Shown piece by piece: positions 36,185 to 44,653 of a stretch of 64,000 bases of DNA. The notes beneath the pieces are model-generated. The model was not told the DNA's origin. It did not search any database and saw only the letters and a list, made by a program, of their open reading frames with translations. The translations under genes and the position numbers were made by a program. The DNA is from Rhizobium sp. CSW-27 (GTDB taxonomy: Bacteria; Pseudomonadota; Alphaproteobacteria; Rhizobiales; Rhizobiaceae). Position 1 is the stretch's first letter. Every line of letters begins with the position of its first letter. The stretch spans positions 62,001 through 126,000 of the forward strand of contig NZ_JAHHZO010000008.1 of assembly GCF_018760785.1 (NCBI RefSeq). The letters are read 5' to 3'.

Positions 36185-37135
36185 ATGTCTTCTGCACTCA
36201 TTGGTCACACTGGCTTCGTCGGTGGTGCTATTTCTCGACAGCACGCATTTGACCATCTCTTCAACAGCAAGAATATTGCCTCGGCACGTGAACAGGATTT
36301 CAGCCTTGTTGCGTGCGCTGCCGCGCCAGGCTCGATGTTCGAGGCCAACCGGTTCCCGGATCGGGATGCCGCTCGCGTCGATGCCCTGATCGATATCCTC
36401 TCGACGATCTCAGCTGATCGGTTCATTCTTCTCTCCAGCATTGCCGTCCTGGCTTCCTTCGACAAGGGACTTGACGAAGAAACGGACGACTATCAGCTGG
36501 ACCTGGCCTATGGCCGCAACCGGCGCCGCCTCGAGGCTTTTTGTGCAGAGCATTTCAACAACTGCCTGATCGTGCGCCTTCCGGCCCTGTTCGGCGAGGG
36601 CCTGAAGAAGAATTTCATATTCGACATCCTGAACCCCATGCCCAGCATGCTGCCGCCGGCGCGCTTTGGCGAGCTTTGTGCAGCATTGCCGGAAACGCTC
36701 GCCGTCGCAGTCCGGCGGATCTACAGCGAAGACACCGAACTCGGAATGATGATGGTCGATCGCGCCGGTCTTGATGCTTCGGGACTGCGCTCGGAGCTGG
36801 AGGCGGCCGTAACCGAACTGGGCTACTCCGCACTCGCATTCACCAATCCGGACAGCGAGTTTCAGTATTACGACATGTCGCAGATCTGGTCCGATGTTTC
36901 CCGCTCGGTCGATGCCGGCCTGCCAACGATTCATCTTGCGCCAGCGCCGCTGAAGGCCAGTGCCGTGTTCGAACTGGCAACGGGCGAAACGATGGCGCCG
37001 AACGGAGCGCGACTGCACAGGGAGGACATGCGCACGTGCCATGCCAGCCTGTGGCAGCGAGACGGCGTCTACATGCAATCGCCCGAGGAGGTCGCTGACC
37101 GGCTGAAAGCCTATTTCGCACAGGTCACGCCATGA
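36185..37135 (+). CDS. NAD-dependent epimerase/dehydratase-like (extended SDR) protein
   Basis: A 316-residue protein with an N-terminal Rossmann motif ALIGHTGFVGGAI (GxxGxxG) typical of nucleotide-sugar SDRs. A Ser strand (FILLSSIAVL) and a YxxxK-like position follow. The latter reads DLAYGRNRRRLEAF, so the catalytic lysine is Arg. This and the divergent C-terminal half suggest altered or lost redox chemistry. A role in making an unusual sugar is inferred from the neighbours. It is the first gene of a six-gene coupled operon and ends in an ATGA overlap with the next. No exact function recognised. Confidence 0.7.
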   Translation: MSSALIGHTGFVGGAISRQHAFDHLFNSKNIASAREQDFSLVACAAAPGSMFEANRFPDRDAARVDALIDILSTISADRFILLSSIAVLASFDKGLDEETDDYQLDLAYGRNRRRLEAFCAEHFNNCLIVRLPALFGEGLKKNFIFDILNPMPSMLPPARFGELCAALPETLAVAVRRIYSEDTELGMMMVDRAGLDASGLRSELEAAVTELGYSALAFTNPDSEFQYYDMSQIWSDVSRSVDAGLPTIHLAPAPLKASAVFELATGETMAPNGARLHREDMRTCHASLWQRDGVYMQSPEEVADRLKAYFAQVTP

Positions 37136-37983
37136 CCCGGAAGCTCGCCGTCTCCAACATCGCCTGGGCTCCGAACGATCGGGATGCGGCCTATGGCCTG
37201 ATGAAGCGTCACGGCATTCGCGGCCTTGAGGTTGCCCCAGGCCTGCTCTTCCATGGCAGCCCGGATCCTCTGGTGCCGTCGGAAGAGCGCGTCGAGACTG
37301 AACGTGCCGCCATGCAGGCGCATGATCTTGCCCTGGTGTCGATGCAGTCCCTTCTGTTCGGCGTGGATGGAGCGGCGCTTTTCGAAAACGAAGAAGGCCG
37401 GTACAAGCTCAAGAAGGCATTGATCCGGGCGATCGATTTCGCCGGCAGGCTGAAGATTCCAAACCTCGTCTTTGGTTCGCCGCGCCAGCGAATCGTGCCG
37501 GCAGACATGACGTCCGACAGGGTTCTGGCCATTGCCGTCGAAACCTTTCGCGAACTGGGCGACGCCGCCCAGACAGCGGGCACGAAGTTCGGCCTGGAGT
37601 TCAACCCGGTTGCCTATGGCACGAATTTCCTAAACCGGGCCGACGAGGCGCTGGCCATGGTGGAAGCGGTCGACCATCCGGCCGTGACGCTCATTCTGGA
37701 TCTGGGCGCGATGCACATGAACGGCGAGTTCTCGAAGGTCGAAGATCTCATCGCGCGCGCCGTTTCGCACATCAGCCACGTGCATGTCAGTGAGCCTCAT
37801 CTGGCTCCGGCACCTGCCAGCGCCGATCAGACCGCCATCGTATTCAAGGCACTCGATCGGGCAGGCTATACGGGCTGGGCTTCCATCGAGATGAAGCAGA
37901 CGGCAACACCATTGGATGATTTAGACAGTGTACTCGGCCGTTTCTGTCAAGCGGCAGGACAGGCAAAGGAGAGTGGAGCATGA
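37132..37983 (+). CDS. TIM-barrel sugar phosphate isomerase/epimerase
   Basis: A 283-residue protein of the xylose-isomerase-like TIM-barrel family (AP endonuclease 2 superfamily). The usual metal ligands can be read off in order: Glu in KFGLEFNPV, Asp/His in LILDLGAMHMNGE, His in HVHVSEPH, and the last Glu in WASIEMKQ. Family members isomerise or epimerise sugars and related polyols. It overlaps both neighbours by ATGA. Its substrate is unknown, probably the sugar moiety handled by this operon. Confidence 0.8.
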   Translation: MTRKLAVSNIAWAPNDRDAAYGLMKRHGIRGLEVAPGLLFHGSPDPLVPSEERVETERAAMQAHDLALVSMQSLLFGVDGAALFENEEGRYKLKKALIRAIDFAGRLKIPNLVFGSPRQRIVPADMTSDRVLAIAVETFRELGDAAQTAGTKFGLEFNPVAYGTNFLNRADEALAMVEAVDHPAVTLILDLGAMHMNGEFSKVEDLIARAVSHISHVHVSEPHLAPAPASADQTAIVFKALDRAGYTGWASIEMKQTATPLDDLDSVLGRFCQAAGQAKESGA

Positions 37984-39050
37984 CGCGGCCATTGCGCGAA
38001 GACATATTTGTATCGGTTTGCCTGGCCGATGTGGCACTGGGCACCGGCAGCGAAGCCGCGCTCAAGGCTCTGGCTGGCAAACTGGCCACAGCGTTCCGCT
38101 ATTGGGAGATCCTTATCATCTCCAGAGACGGCGGCGAAGAGTCCGAGCGGAAGCTGGCCGAAGACCGGTTGCTGGCGGTGGTTCCGAACATCCGCCTGCT
38201 GAGCACCCGTCACGCAACCCCCTTCTATCGCAAGAGGCTGTTGCTTGCGGCCGAAAGCATCGGCGATGTGGTTCTTATGACGGCCATTGAAGAACAGGGC
38301 TGCTTCGAACCGGTGGAAATGATCGAGACGGCCTTGCGGCAGGATTCGATCCTCGTGCTGCGCGGGCGCTCGGGCGCGTTCCGCTATGGTCTCAATCCGC
38401 TCCTGAGCAGTCTCGGCAAGACGGCAGGCTTTCATGCCGATGCTCGCGACATGCTGACGATCGCCTTGCCGAAAACCTGGCTGAACCGGGTGATGGCACA
38501 TTCCGACCGGCAACTGGCCCTGCGTTTTCCGCCGATGGACAGCGGCATCCCCGTCCGCTGGATTCCGGCGCGCGAAAGACAGCCATCCCCCCTTGCGCCG
38601 CATGACCTGCGGCGCAGGCTGTCGCTGTTGCAGGACATGCTGATCAGCGCCGCACCGAGGGTCCTCACGCTGATTGCGCTAGGCGCCCTGATGGTGGCCA
38701 TTGCCTCCGTCCTGTACCTGATCTACGCGATCATCGTGTGGCTGACCTATGCCGAGGTGCAGGAAGGCTGGTTCAGTACGTCGCTGATCCTCGGACTGAG
38801 TGCAGCCTTCATGGCCGGCGCCACGTTTGGCCTGTCGATCGGACTCCACAAGGTCCTGCGGATCCTCTCTGTCGATGCAATGAACGATATCAGCGACGAG
38901 CGCAGCGCGACGGATCTGTTCAATCGCGTTCTGCACGAGCTGAATGTGGAGGTTGGCATCGAGGACGACGCTGGTCTGCCTGGTGAGGATGCAGCGGGCA
39001 GCGCGCCGAGGGAAAACGAGAACCGGATCGCTGCAGGCATGCGCAAATGA
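37980..39050 (+). CDS. Membrane-anchored GT2-like glycosyltransferase
   Basis: A 356-residue protein. Residues 1-215 resemble a GT-A fold of the dolichol-phosphate mannose synthase type (IFVSVCLADVALG, then RYWEILIISRDGG). No clear DxD motif is visible; the RDGG and TAIEEQG positions are candidates. Residues about 222-295 hold two membrane segments (LTLIALGALMVAIASVLYLI and a second, LGLSAAFMAGATFGLSIG), as in GtrB/DPM1-like enzymes. A charged tail follows. It may load a sugar on a polyprenyl phosphate carrier. Both ends overlap neighbours by ATGA. Confidence 0.65.
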   Translation: MTRPLREDIFVSVCLADVALGTGSEAALKALAGKLATAFRYWEILIISRDGGEESERKLAEDRLLAVVPNIRLLSTRHATPFYRKRLLLAAESIGDVVLMTAIEEQGCFEPVEMIETALRQDSILVLRGRSGAFRYGLNPLLSSLGKTAGFHADARDMLTIALPKTWLNRVMAHSDRQLALRFPPMDSGIPVRWIPARERQPSPLAPHDLRRRLSLLQDMLISAAPRVLTLIALGALMVAIASVLYLIYAIIVWLTYAEVQEGWFSTSLILGLSAAFMAGATFGLSIGLHKVLRILSVDAMNDISDERSATDLFNRVLHELNVEVGIEDDAGLPGEDAAGSAPRENENRIAAGMRK

Positions 39051-40210
39051 CCCGGACGGATGTTGATTGCCTGATCATCGGTGGCGGCTTCTACGGCTGC
39101 TGCCTTGCCCTGTTCCTCCGCTCGGTCACGGATCGCGTCCTTGTTGTCGAGGCCGAGTCCCAGTTGATGAACCGGGCCTCGCGCGTCAACCAAGCGCGTA
39201 TCCACACCGGGTTTCATTATCCGAGAAGCGTGCTGACGGCGGTCAAGTCCATGGTACTGCACCGCCGCTTCGCAATGGATTTTCCCGATGCGGTGACGAG
39301 CGACTTTCAGATGCTCTACGCGATCGCGCGCAAGCGATCGAAGGTGTCGGCGAAGCGCTTCTTCAAGATGTTCTCCGACATGGGTGCACCGATTACTCCG
39401 GCAAACCCCATGCAGGCAGCTCTCTTCGATCCGGAAACGATCGAGGACGTGTTCGCCTGCCAGGAATATGCCTTCGATTTTTCCGTCCTGCGGGACCGAA
39501 TGGCCGAACGGCTTCCGGCGAGCGGCGTGGAGGTGCGCCTGAAAACGGAAGCACGCGAGATCGAGGAGCGTCCGGACTGCACCATCGTCCGGCTATCGGA
39601 CGGCAGCGAGATTTCGGCCCGGCATGTTTTCAATGTGACCTATGCCCAGATCAACAGCCTGCTGCGTTCCGCAGCCTTGCCACAGGCCAATCTGAAATAT
39701 GAAGTCACCGAGATTGCCCTGGTCGAGCCTCCCCGGCAGATGAATGGCTATGGCATCACCATCATGGATGGGCCTTTCCTCTCGGTCATGCCCTATCCCT
39801 CGGAAAAGCTCTATTCACTGACCCATGTGCGCTACACACCGCATCACAGCTGGACGGATGCGACAGATCCGCGCAAGCCCTATGACGTGATGGCCGGCTT
39901 CAGCGCAGATGATCGCTACCGACACATGATCGTTGACGGGCAGCGTTACGTTCCAAGCCTGGCCGAGGCGCAGTGGGTGAAGTCAATCTATGACGTCAAG
40001 ACGGTGCTGGTGAAGAGCGAGGCCGACGACGGACGTCCGATCCTCTATCAGCGCCTGCCGCAAACATCGCGCGTCACCTCGATCCTCGGCGGCAAGATCG
40101 ACAACATCTACGATCTGTTCGACCTCGTGCGCCACATGCATCCCGAATGGCGCGAGGCGCATTCCGGTCTCGTAACCGGCCACGAACGCTCCCTGGCGGC
40201 CAGCGCATGA
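39047..40210 (+). CDS. FAD-dependent oxidoreductase (DAO-like)
   Basis: A 387-residue flavoprotein with the N-terminal dinucleotide motif CLIIGGGFYGCCLALFL and the glycine-oxidase/D-amino-acid-oxidase-type layout (VVEAESQLMNRASRVNQARIH). It is unusual in being inside a sugar-transfer operon, where it may oxidise a sugar or sugar-amine precursor. The substrate is not known. It is coupled to both neighbours by ATGA overlaps, so it should be made in step with the glycosyltransferases. Confidence 0.72.
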   Translation: MTRTDVDCLIIGGGFYGCCLALFLRSVTDRVLVVEAESQLMNRASRVNQARIHTGFHYPRSVLTAVKSMVLHRRFAMDFPDAVTSDFQMLYAIARKRSKVSAKRFFKMFSDMGAPITPANPMQAALFDPETIEDVFACQEYAFDFSVLRDRMAERLPASGVEVRLKTEAREIEERPDCTIVRLSDGSEISARHVFNVTYAQINSLLRSAALPQANLKYEVTEIALVEPPRQMNGYGITIMDGPFLSVMPYPSEKLYSLTHVRYTPHHSWTDATDPRKPYDVMAGFSADDRYRHMIVDGQRYVPSLAEAQWVKSIYDVKTVLVKSEADDGRPILYQRLPQTSRVTSILGGKIDNIYDLFDLVRHMHPEWREAHSGLVTGHERSLAASA

Positions 40211-40641
40211 TCAGCCGATTGCTCCAATCATCTCTGCTGCGCTTCGGCATGGTCGCCGTCATCGGTCTCGGCGTGGATCTCGGCACGGCATGGACACTGT
40301 CTGCGAAGGCCGGCCTGCCGTTGACCCTGTCGGCCTTTGCGGGTTTTGCCTGCGGTGCGGTAATGAATTACCTGATGCATGAGTTCTGGACGTTCCGGGA
40401 CGCATCCTCTGCCGTTTCGGTTCGCCGCGGCGTTCTCTATCTTGTTGCCGTTGGCGTCACGCTCGTGGCACGACTGGCCGCAGTCATGGCACTGCAGCCG
40501 CTTTTCGGCGCCGTGGGTCAGGGCCTCGTCGTTCTCGTCGGCGCCACCGCATTCTCCTTCGTCGTCAACTATATCGTCAGCCGCCACCTCGTCTTCGCGC
40601 GCGCCGGCGCGGCACCAGTGAAAGCCCCTCATCATGACTGA
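40207..40641 (+). CDS. GtrA-family membrane protein (polyprenyl-linked sugar flippase)
   Basis: A 144-residue inner-membrane protein with four hydrophobic helices, in the GtrA family (motifs RFGMVAVIGLGVDLGTAW, AVMNYLMHEFWTFR and FVVNYIVSRHLVF). GtrA proteins are thought to flip undecaprenyl-phosphate sugars across the membrane, as in phage-type O-antigen modification. The start at 40207 overlaps the previous stop by ATGA; the gene overlaps the next by eight bases. It supports a lipid-carrier route for this operon. Confidence 0.9.
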   Translation: MISRLLQSSLLRFGMVAVIGLGVDLGTAWTLSAKAGLPLTLSAFAGFACGAVMNYLMHEFWTFRDASSAVSVRRGVLYLVAVGVTLVARLAAVMALQPLFGAVGQGLVVLVGATAFSFVVNYIVSRHLVFARAGAAPVKAPHHD

Positions 40642-41446
40642 ACAGGCGCACGTCGCTTCCAGCTCTCGTCAGCTTCCCGCCCACCGTGTTGATGAATATG
40701 CGGGCAAGACGCATGACTATGTCCTCGTGATCCCCGTCATCAATGAAGGCAAGCGCATTCAGGAACAGCTCCGTCGCACGGCCGCCGCCCGTCTGCCGGT
40801 CGATGTCATCATCGCCGATGGGGGGTCGACCGACGGATCGCTGGAGGCGTCCTTCGTGCAGGAACAGGGCGTCCGTGCGGTTCTCACCAAGACCGGCCCG
40901 GGTCGCCTCAGCGCGCAGCTGCGCATGGCCTATGCCTGGTGCCTCGACCAGGGCTACCGCGGCATCATCACCATCGACGGCAACGGCAAGGACAATGTCG
41001 AAGCGGTGAAAGACTTCGTCGCCAAGCTGGAAGCGGGCTATGACTACGTGCAGGGTTCGCGGTATCGGGCCGGCGGACGCGCCGAAAACACGCCGTTCGA
41101 GCGCACGATCGGCAACCGCTGCATCCACGCCCCTGTCCTCAGCATTGCCGGTCGTCGGTTCTTCACGGATACGACCAACGGCTATCGCGGCTATTCGGCC
41201 CGCTATCTGCTGGATCCGCGCGTCGCGCCCTTCCGCGATGTGTTCGTCAACTACGAACTGCTCTTCTATCTGACGGCAAGGGCAGGCCAGCTCGGATATC
41301 GCGTCTGCGAAATTCCCGTGGTCCGCTCCTATCCGAAGGGCGAGGCCGTTCCGACCAAGATCAAGGGACATGGCGCCAAGTTCGCGGTGCTCAAGCAATT
41401 GTTCAAGGCTGCACTCGGGCACTACGCGCCATCGCGCGGGACGTGA
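40634..41446 (+). CDS. GT2-family (DPM1/GtrB-like) glycosyltransferase
   Basis: A 270-residue glycosyltransferase with the GT-A nucleotide-sugar motifs VLVIPVINEGKRI, VDVIIADGGSTDGS and GIITIDGNGKDN, and the acceptor-side VQGSRY and DTTNGYRGYS. The family transfers a sugar from an NDP-sugar to polyprenyl phosphate. Unlike many GtrB proteins there is no long C-terminal membrane domain; the end is HYAPSRG. It completes the six-gene unit, whose terminator lies at 41486-41525. Confidence 0.85.
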   Translation: MTEQAHVASSSRQLPAHRVDEYAGKTHDYVLVIPVINEGKRIQEQLRRTAAARLPVDVIIADGGSTDGSLEASFVQEQGVRAVLTKTGPGRLSAQLRMAYAWCLDQGYRGIITIDGNGKDNVEAVKDFVAKLEAGYDYVQGSRYRAGGRAENTPFERTIGNRCIHAPVLSIAGRRFFTDTTNGYRGYSARYLLDPRVAPFRDVFVNYELLFYLTARAGQLGYRVCEIPVVRSYPKGEAVPTKIKGHGAKFAVLKQLFKAALGHYAPSRGT

Positions 41447-41485
41447 CGATCAGAATCTGTCGCATCGGAACTTCGGTGGTCTCAC

Positions 41486-41525
41486 AGGCCAGGCGTGACG
41501 GCTTACGCGTTGTGTCTGGCCTTTT
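41486..41525 (+). terminator. Terminator after the six-gene glycan operon
   Basis: AGGCCAG (41486-41492) pairs with CTGGCCT (41516-41522), with an inner GCGT/ACGC stem, and is followed by T residues (TTTTT, overlapping 41522). It separates the six coupled genes from the two membrane-protein genes. Confidence 0.75.
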
Positions 41526-41566
41526 TCGTTGCCGTGCGCCGATCGAGAAGGTATTGAAGGGTCGTT

Positions 41567-43153
41567 GTGAGAATTGACCGTCTAGCACCTCTGGCATTCT
41601 GGAGCTCATTCGCGCTTTTCGTGTTCCTGGGCTGCCTCATGACAAGTCGCCCCCTGTGGCAGGACGAATCGTCCCTGCTGGCCAATATGGGGTTGTCCTG
41701 GGGTATCTATTTCGGACCGTTGCCGTTCCACGACCAGGCTGCCCCTCCCCTTGCTCTCATCGTGATCAACCTGCTCTGGGCAGCAGGCGGCGGAGACGTC
41801 GAAACGACGCGGTTTCTCCTGTTATGCATGACGGCAACCTGCCTTGCGCTTGCCGGCCATCTCTGCCGCATCCGCAGAAAGCATACTCTGCTGTTCGGCA
41901 TCAGCCTTCTCATGCTTCTGCCGGAAACGGTGATCTATGCGACAGAGATCAAGCACTACATCCTTGAAATGCAGGCCTGTCTGCTGCTGATCGTGTTCTC
42001 CGCCTGCCTGGATCTCAAGAACAGGGCTGCGCCCGCTCTGTTTGTCGCGGCGTCGCTTCTCGCCTGCCTGTTCTCCTTTTCATCAATGCTGGTATCGGGC
42101 TGCCTTATGGCGGAGATCATCCTGTTCAGATCCTACGGCCGCTTTCGTCTGCGCTGGATTGCCTGGCTGGGTGTCTTCGGCGCCTGCTGGCTTGCCCTTT
42201 ACGCTCTTCTCTTTCGCGAGACGCTCGTCTACCAGATGAGCAACTATGCGATGGTCTACAAGGAATCCACACTGCTCAGCCTTCTGCAGCAGGCACCATC
42301 CGAAGCCGGCAAGAAGATCTTCTTTCTGTTCAAACCGATCAACCTCCCATTGTTCGTGGTTATCATCGCGGTCGCGACGGCAACTTTGCGTTTGCGGAAG
42401 GATCAGGGGACGGGGAGACGGCCGGAGGCGCGTTCTCGCCCGCTGTTCGAAAGGGACGAATTCAGCAACAGCAGGATGGCCATGCTGTTACTGTCTGCAA
42501 TCGTTCTGGCTTCCCTTGCAGGCCAGTATCCGTTGTCCAGTCAGCGGCAAACGCTGTTTATCCTGGTTCCCTTCGTCATGATGTTTATGGAAACCATAAT
42601 CGCAATTCATGCGACGGCATCGACCCGGAGGATCGCAGCAATCGCCATCATCATCTGCTTTTCATCCGTCATGATTGACAACGCAAGAACGATCATCCGC
42701 GGCAAATATATCCAGCAGGACACGCGCTCCCTCTATAAGTTCCTTCTCGCCCACAGGCAAAAGCCGGTTGTTCCCAGCCTTCTCTTCGATCCGACGCTTC
42801 ACTATTACGAGACACGAAATCCCGGCTCCGGTCTGACGATCCTCGGGTCTCTCTCGCCAGCCTCAGCCTTCATGCCGAGCAATGCCGATGTTGTTACCGG
42901 CCTGCAGTCCGGCAACGTGACAGGCCTGGGCGTTCACATCTGGTATCCCCTCGACCTGTACGGCTCGTTCCGCACCTATACAAACTGGGTGTTGGGTATC
43001 GCCAGGCAGAAGGGAGAGATTCTGTTTGCCGTGGCGCAGTTCAAGCCCGAACATCAGGAAGATCTGCTTCGTTCAGCAGCCTTGGCCGACTGTTCCGCTA
43101 CCGTTGCATTCCAGGCACGCGGCGTCGCCGCATACGACCTCAAGTGTCCCTGA
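41567..43153 (+). CDS. Polytopic membrane protein, GT-C (GT39/83-like) glycosyltransferase candidate
   Basis: A 528-residue protein with about ten or more hydrophobic segments, an N-terminal segment at residues 10-30, and an acidic WQDESSLLANM motif in the first external loop. That loop resembles the Asp-Glu motif of ArnT/PMT-type GT-C enzymes, which use polyprenyl-phosphate sugars. The start is GTG at 41567, seven bases after AAGG. This region is visibly more AT-rich than the chromosome around it. It is a plausible terminal transferase for the upstream operon (inference). Confidence 0.65.
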   Translation: MRIDRLAPLAFWSSFALFVFLGCLMTSRPLWQDESSLLANMGLSWGIYFGPLPFHDQAAPPLALIVINLLWAAGGGDVETTRFLLLCMTATCLALAGHLCRIRRKHTLLFGISLLMLLPETVIYATEIKHYILEMQACLLLIVFSACLDLKNRAAPALFVAASLLACLFSFSSMLVSGCLMAEIILFRSYGRFRLRWIAWLGVFGACWLALYALLFRETLVYQMSNYAMVYKESTLLSLLQQAPSEAGKKIFFLFKPINLPLFVVIIAVATATLRLRKDQGTGRRPEARSRPLFERDEFSNSRMAMLLLSAIVLASLAGQYPLSSQRQTLFILVPFVMMFMETIIAIHATASTRRIAAIAIIICFSSVMIDNARTIIRGKYIQQDTRSLYKFLLAHRQKPVVPSLLFDPTLHYYETRNPGSGLTILGSLSPASAFMPSNADVVTGLQSGNVTGLGVHIWYPLDLYGSFRTYTNWVLGIARQKGEILFAVAQFKPEHQEDLLRSAALADCSATVAFQARGVAAYDLKCP

Positions 43154-43297
43154 CACCTGCGGCCGACACCGGTACGGTGCGGAAGGCAAAGGCCGACGGT
43201 GACCGCATCATGCCGGCTTACTTCCGGTACAAACGGATAGATCTTAATACGGAAAAGTTCTATGACTGCGATGACACTCAGATGAGTTGTATTACGC

Positions 43298-44653
43298 GTG
43301 AGGCTTCATTTGATCTCGTCATTTTCCTCGCCTAGACTGAAACCGCCGTTATTTCTCGCAGTCTTTACCGCCCTTTTCGTGATCGCTTCAGGCCTGTGGA
43401 TTGCCTTTAGCAGTTTTATTGCCACGTCTTTCAGCTTCGGCCCGCTGATGAGACGCGCGTTGGCATCTCCCGATGATTTTTCCATCCAGCTCATCCGGGA
43501 CTCCCTGTTGCGCTATGCGCAAAAGGGCGACGCGGACCTCGGAGGCTTCATGCTCGCCTTCGAGGAAAAGGTTCACATCGCGGCGGTGAAGATTATTGAC
43601 GGGGGCGATATCGGCAGAACGGTCTACCCCTATATTTCAAACTTCAACGCCCAGTATGATGCAGTAAAGCTGCTGACCTTCGGACAGCCTCAGTGGGGAG
43701 CGTTCGCCTATATGGCGGGAAGTTTCGTCTCATGCCTGTGTATGGGGCTTGTCGTGGCGGCAATCGGACTGTGGGCGAGCCGGGAACTATCGCTGCAGGC
43801 AGGTCTCGCCTCAATGGCCGTCTTTGCATTTTCCCCCGCCCTGATAGAGCGATCATTATCACCATACTGGATGATATTTCTCGCATTTCTGCCGTTTGTT
43901 GCTTGCCTCTATCTGTACCCCACGCACAACAAGGGGAAGCGCTTCCTGCTGCTGAATGTCCTCGTCGGCACTCTGGTCCTTCTAAAATGCCTGACGGGTT
44001 ACGAGTACATCACGACAACCTCGCTGATGTGCGCCGTGCCAATCATCTACCACGAGTTCAAAAGCACGTCCGGCACCGCGTTCGCGGCCGCCAGGAGAGC
44101 GACGCTCCAATCCATGATCGTCGGCGTTTCCTGCGTCGCAGGCTTCGCATGCGCCGCAATCCTTCACATCGCAAAGGCCGCGCTGTTCTTCGGAAGCCTT
44201 TCCAAGGGAGTGGACGCGTTCTTGCTGCCTCTTTTGTATTCGACCGCCGGCTCCGAGAGCGGCATACGGGGTGGTATCCAAATAACGGCCTCTTCGGTGG
44301 GGTACGCCTATCTCAGCACATTTGTCGTGCGGAACGGCCCGATAAATGCCGCCGTATTGCTTGCCTTGCTTGGCGGTCTTTATCGCTACCGGATGCGCGC
44401 ACATCTGCTTCCGCTTCCGCAACAACGACACCTGCACGCCTTGTGTGCGGCGACCCTGGCAAGCGTCGCCGCAACGGTTTCCTGGGAAGTCATCGTGCTG
44501 AAACACACGATCGTCCACAGCCACCTCAACTGGATCACCATGTATCTCGGTGCCCTGCCATTCGCTGCGATGCTTGCGGCAGAGCTATGGCGGCTTGCGA
44601 TATCGGACACTCCAGCCGTCAAAGCGGTGGGGGGAACGGAGGCAGCAGGCTAG
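43298..44653 (+). CDS. Polytopic membrane protein of unknown function
   Basis: A 451-residue protein with about nine hydrophobic segments from residue 18 to the C-terminus (for example FLAVFTALFVIASGLWIAF and LGALPFAAMLAAELWRL). I do not recognise a family with certainty; the size and layout resemble GT-C-like or polymerase-like membrane proteins of surface-polysaccharide clusters. The start is unclear: GTG 43298 has no obvious ribosome site. Its stop overlaps that of the convergent DUF3618 gene. Base composition is AT-rich relative to flanks. Confidence 0.6.
   Translation: MRLHLISSFSSPRLKPPLFLAVFTALFVIASGLWIAFSSFIATSFSFGPLMRRALASPDDFSIQLIRDSLLRYAQKGDADLGGFMLAFEEKVHIAAVKIIDGGDIGRTVYPYISNFNAQYDAVKLLTFGQPQWGAFAYMAGSFVSCLCMGLVVAAIGLWASRELSLQAGLASMAVFAFSPALIERSLSPYWMIFLAFLPFVACLYLYPTHNKGKRFLLLNVLVGTLVLLKCLTGYEYITTTSLMCAVPIIYHEFKSTSGTAFAAARRATLQSMIVGVSCVAGFACAAILHIAKAALFFGSLSKGVDAFLLPLLYSTAGSESGIRGGIQITASSVGYAYLSTFVVRNGPINAAVLLALLGGLYRYRMRAHLLPLPQQRHLHALCAATLASVAATVSWEVIVLKHTIVHSHLNWITMYLGALPFAAMLAAELWRLAISDTPAVKAVGGTEAAG

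Noticed and set aside
36013-44653. Phage- or integrase-driven island with direct repeats at tRNA-Ser
   Set aside because: No integrase, no phage genes, and no copy of the tRNA 3' end found near 44.6 kb. Only the composition shift remains, kept as a weaker finding.
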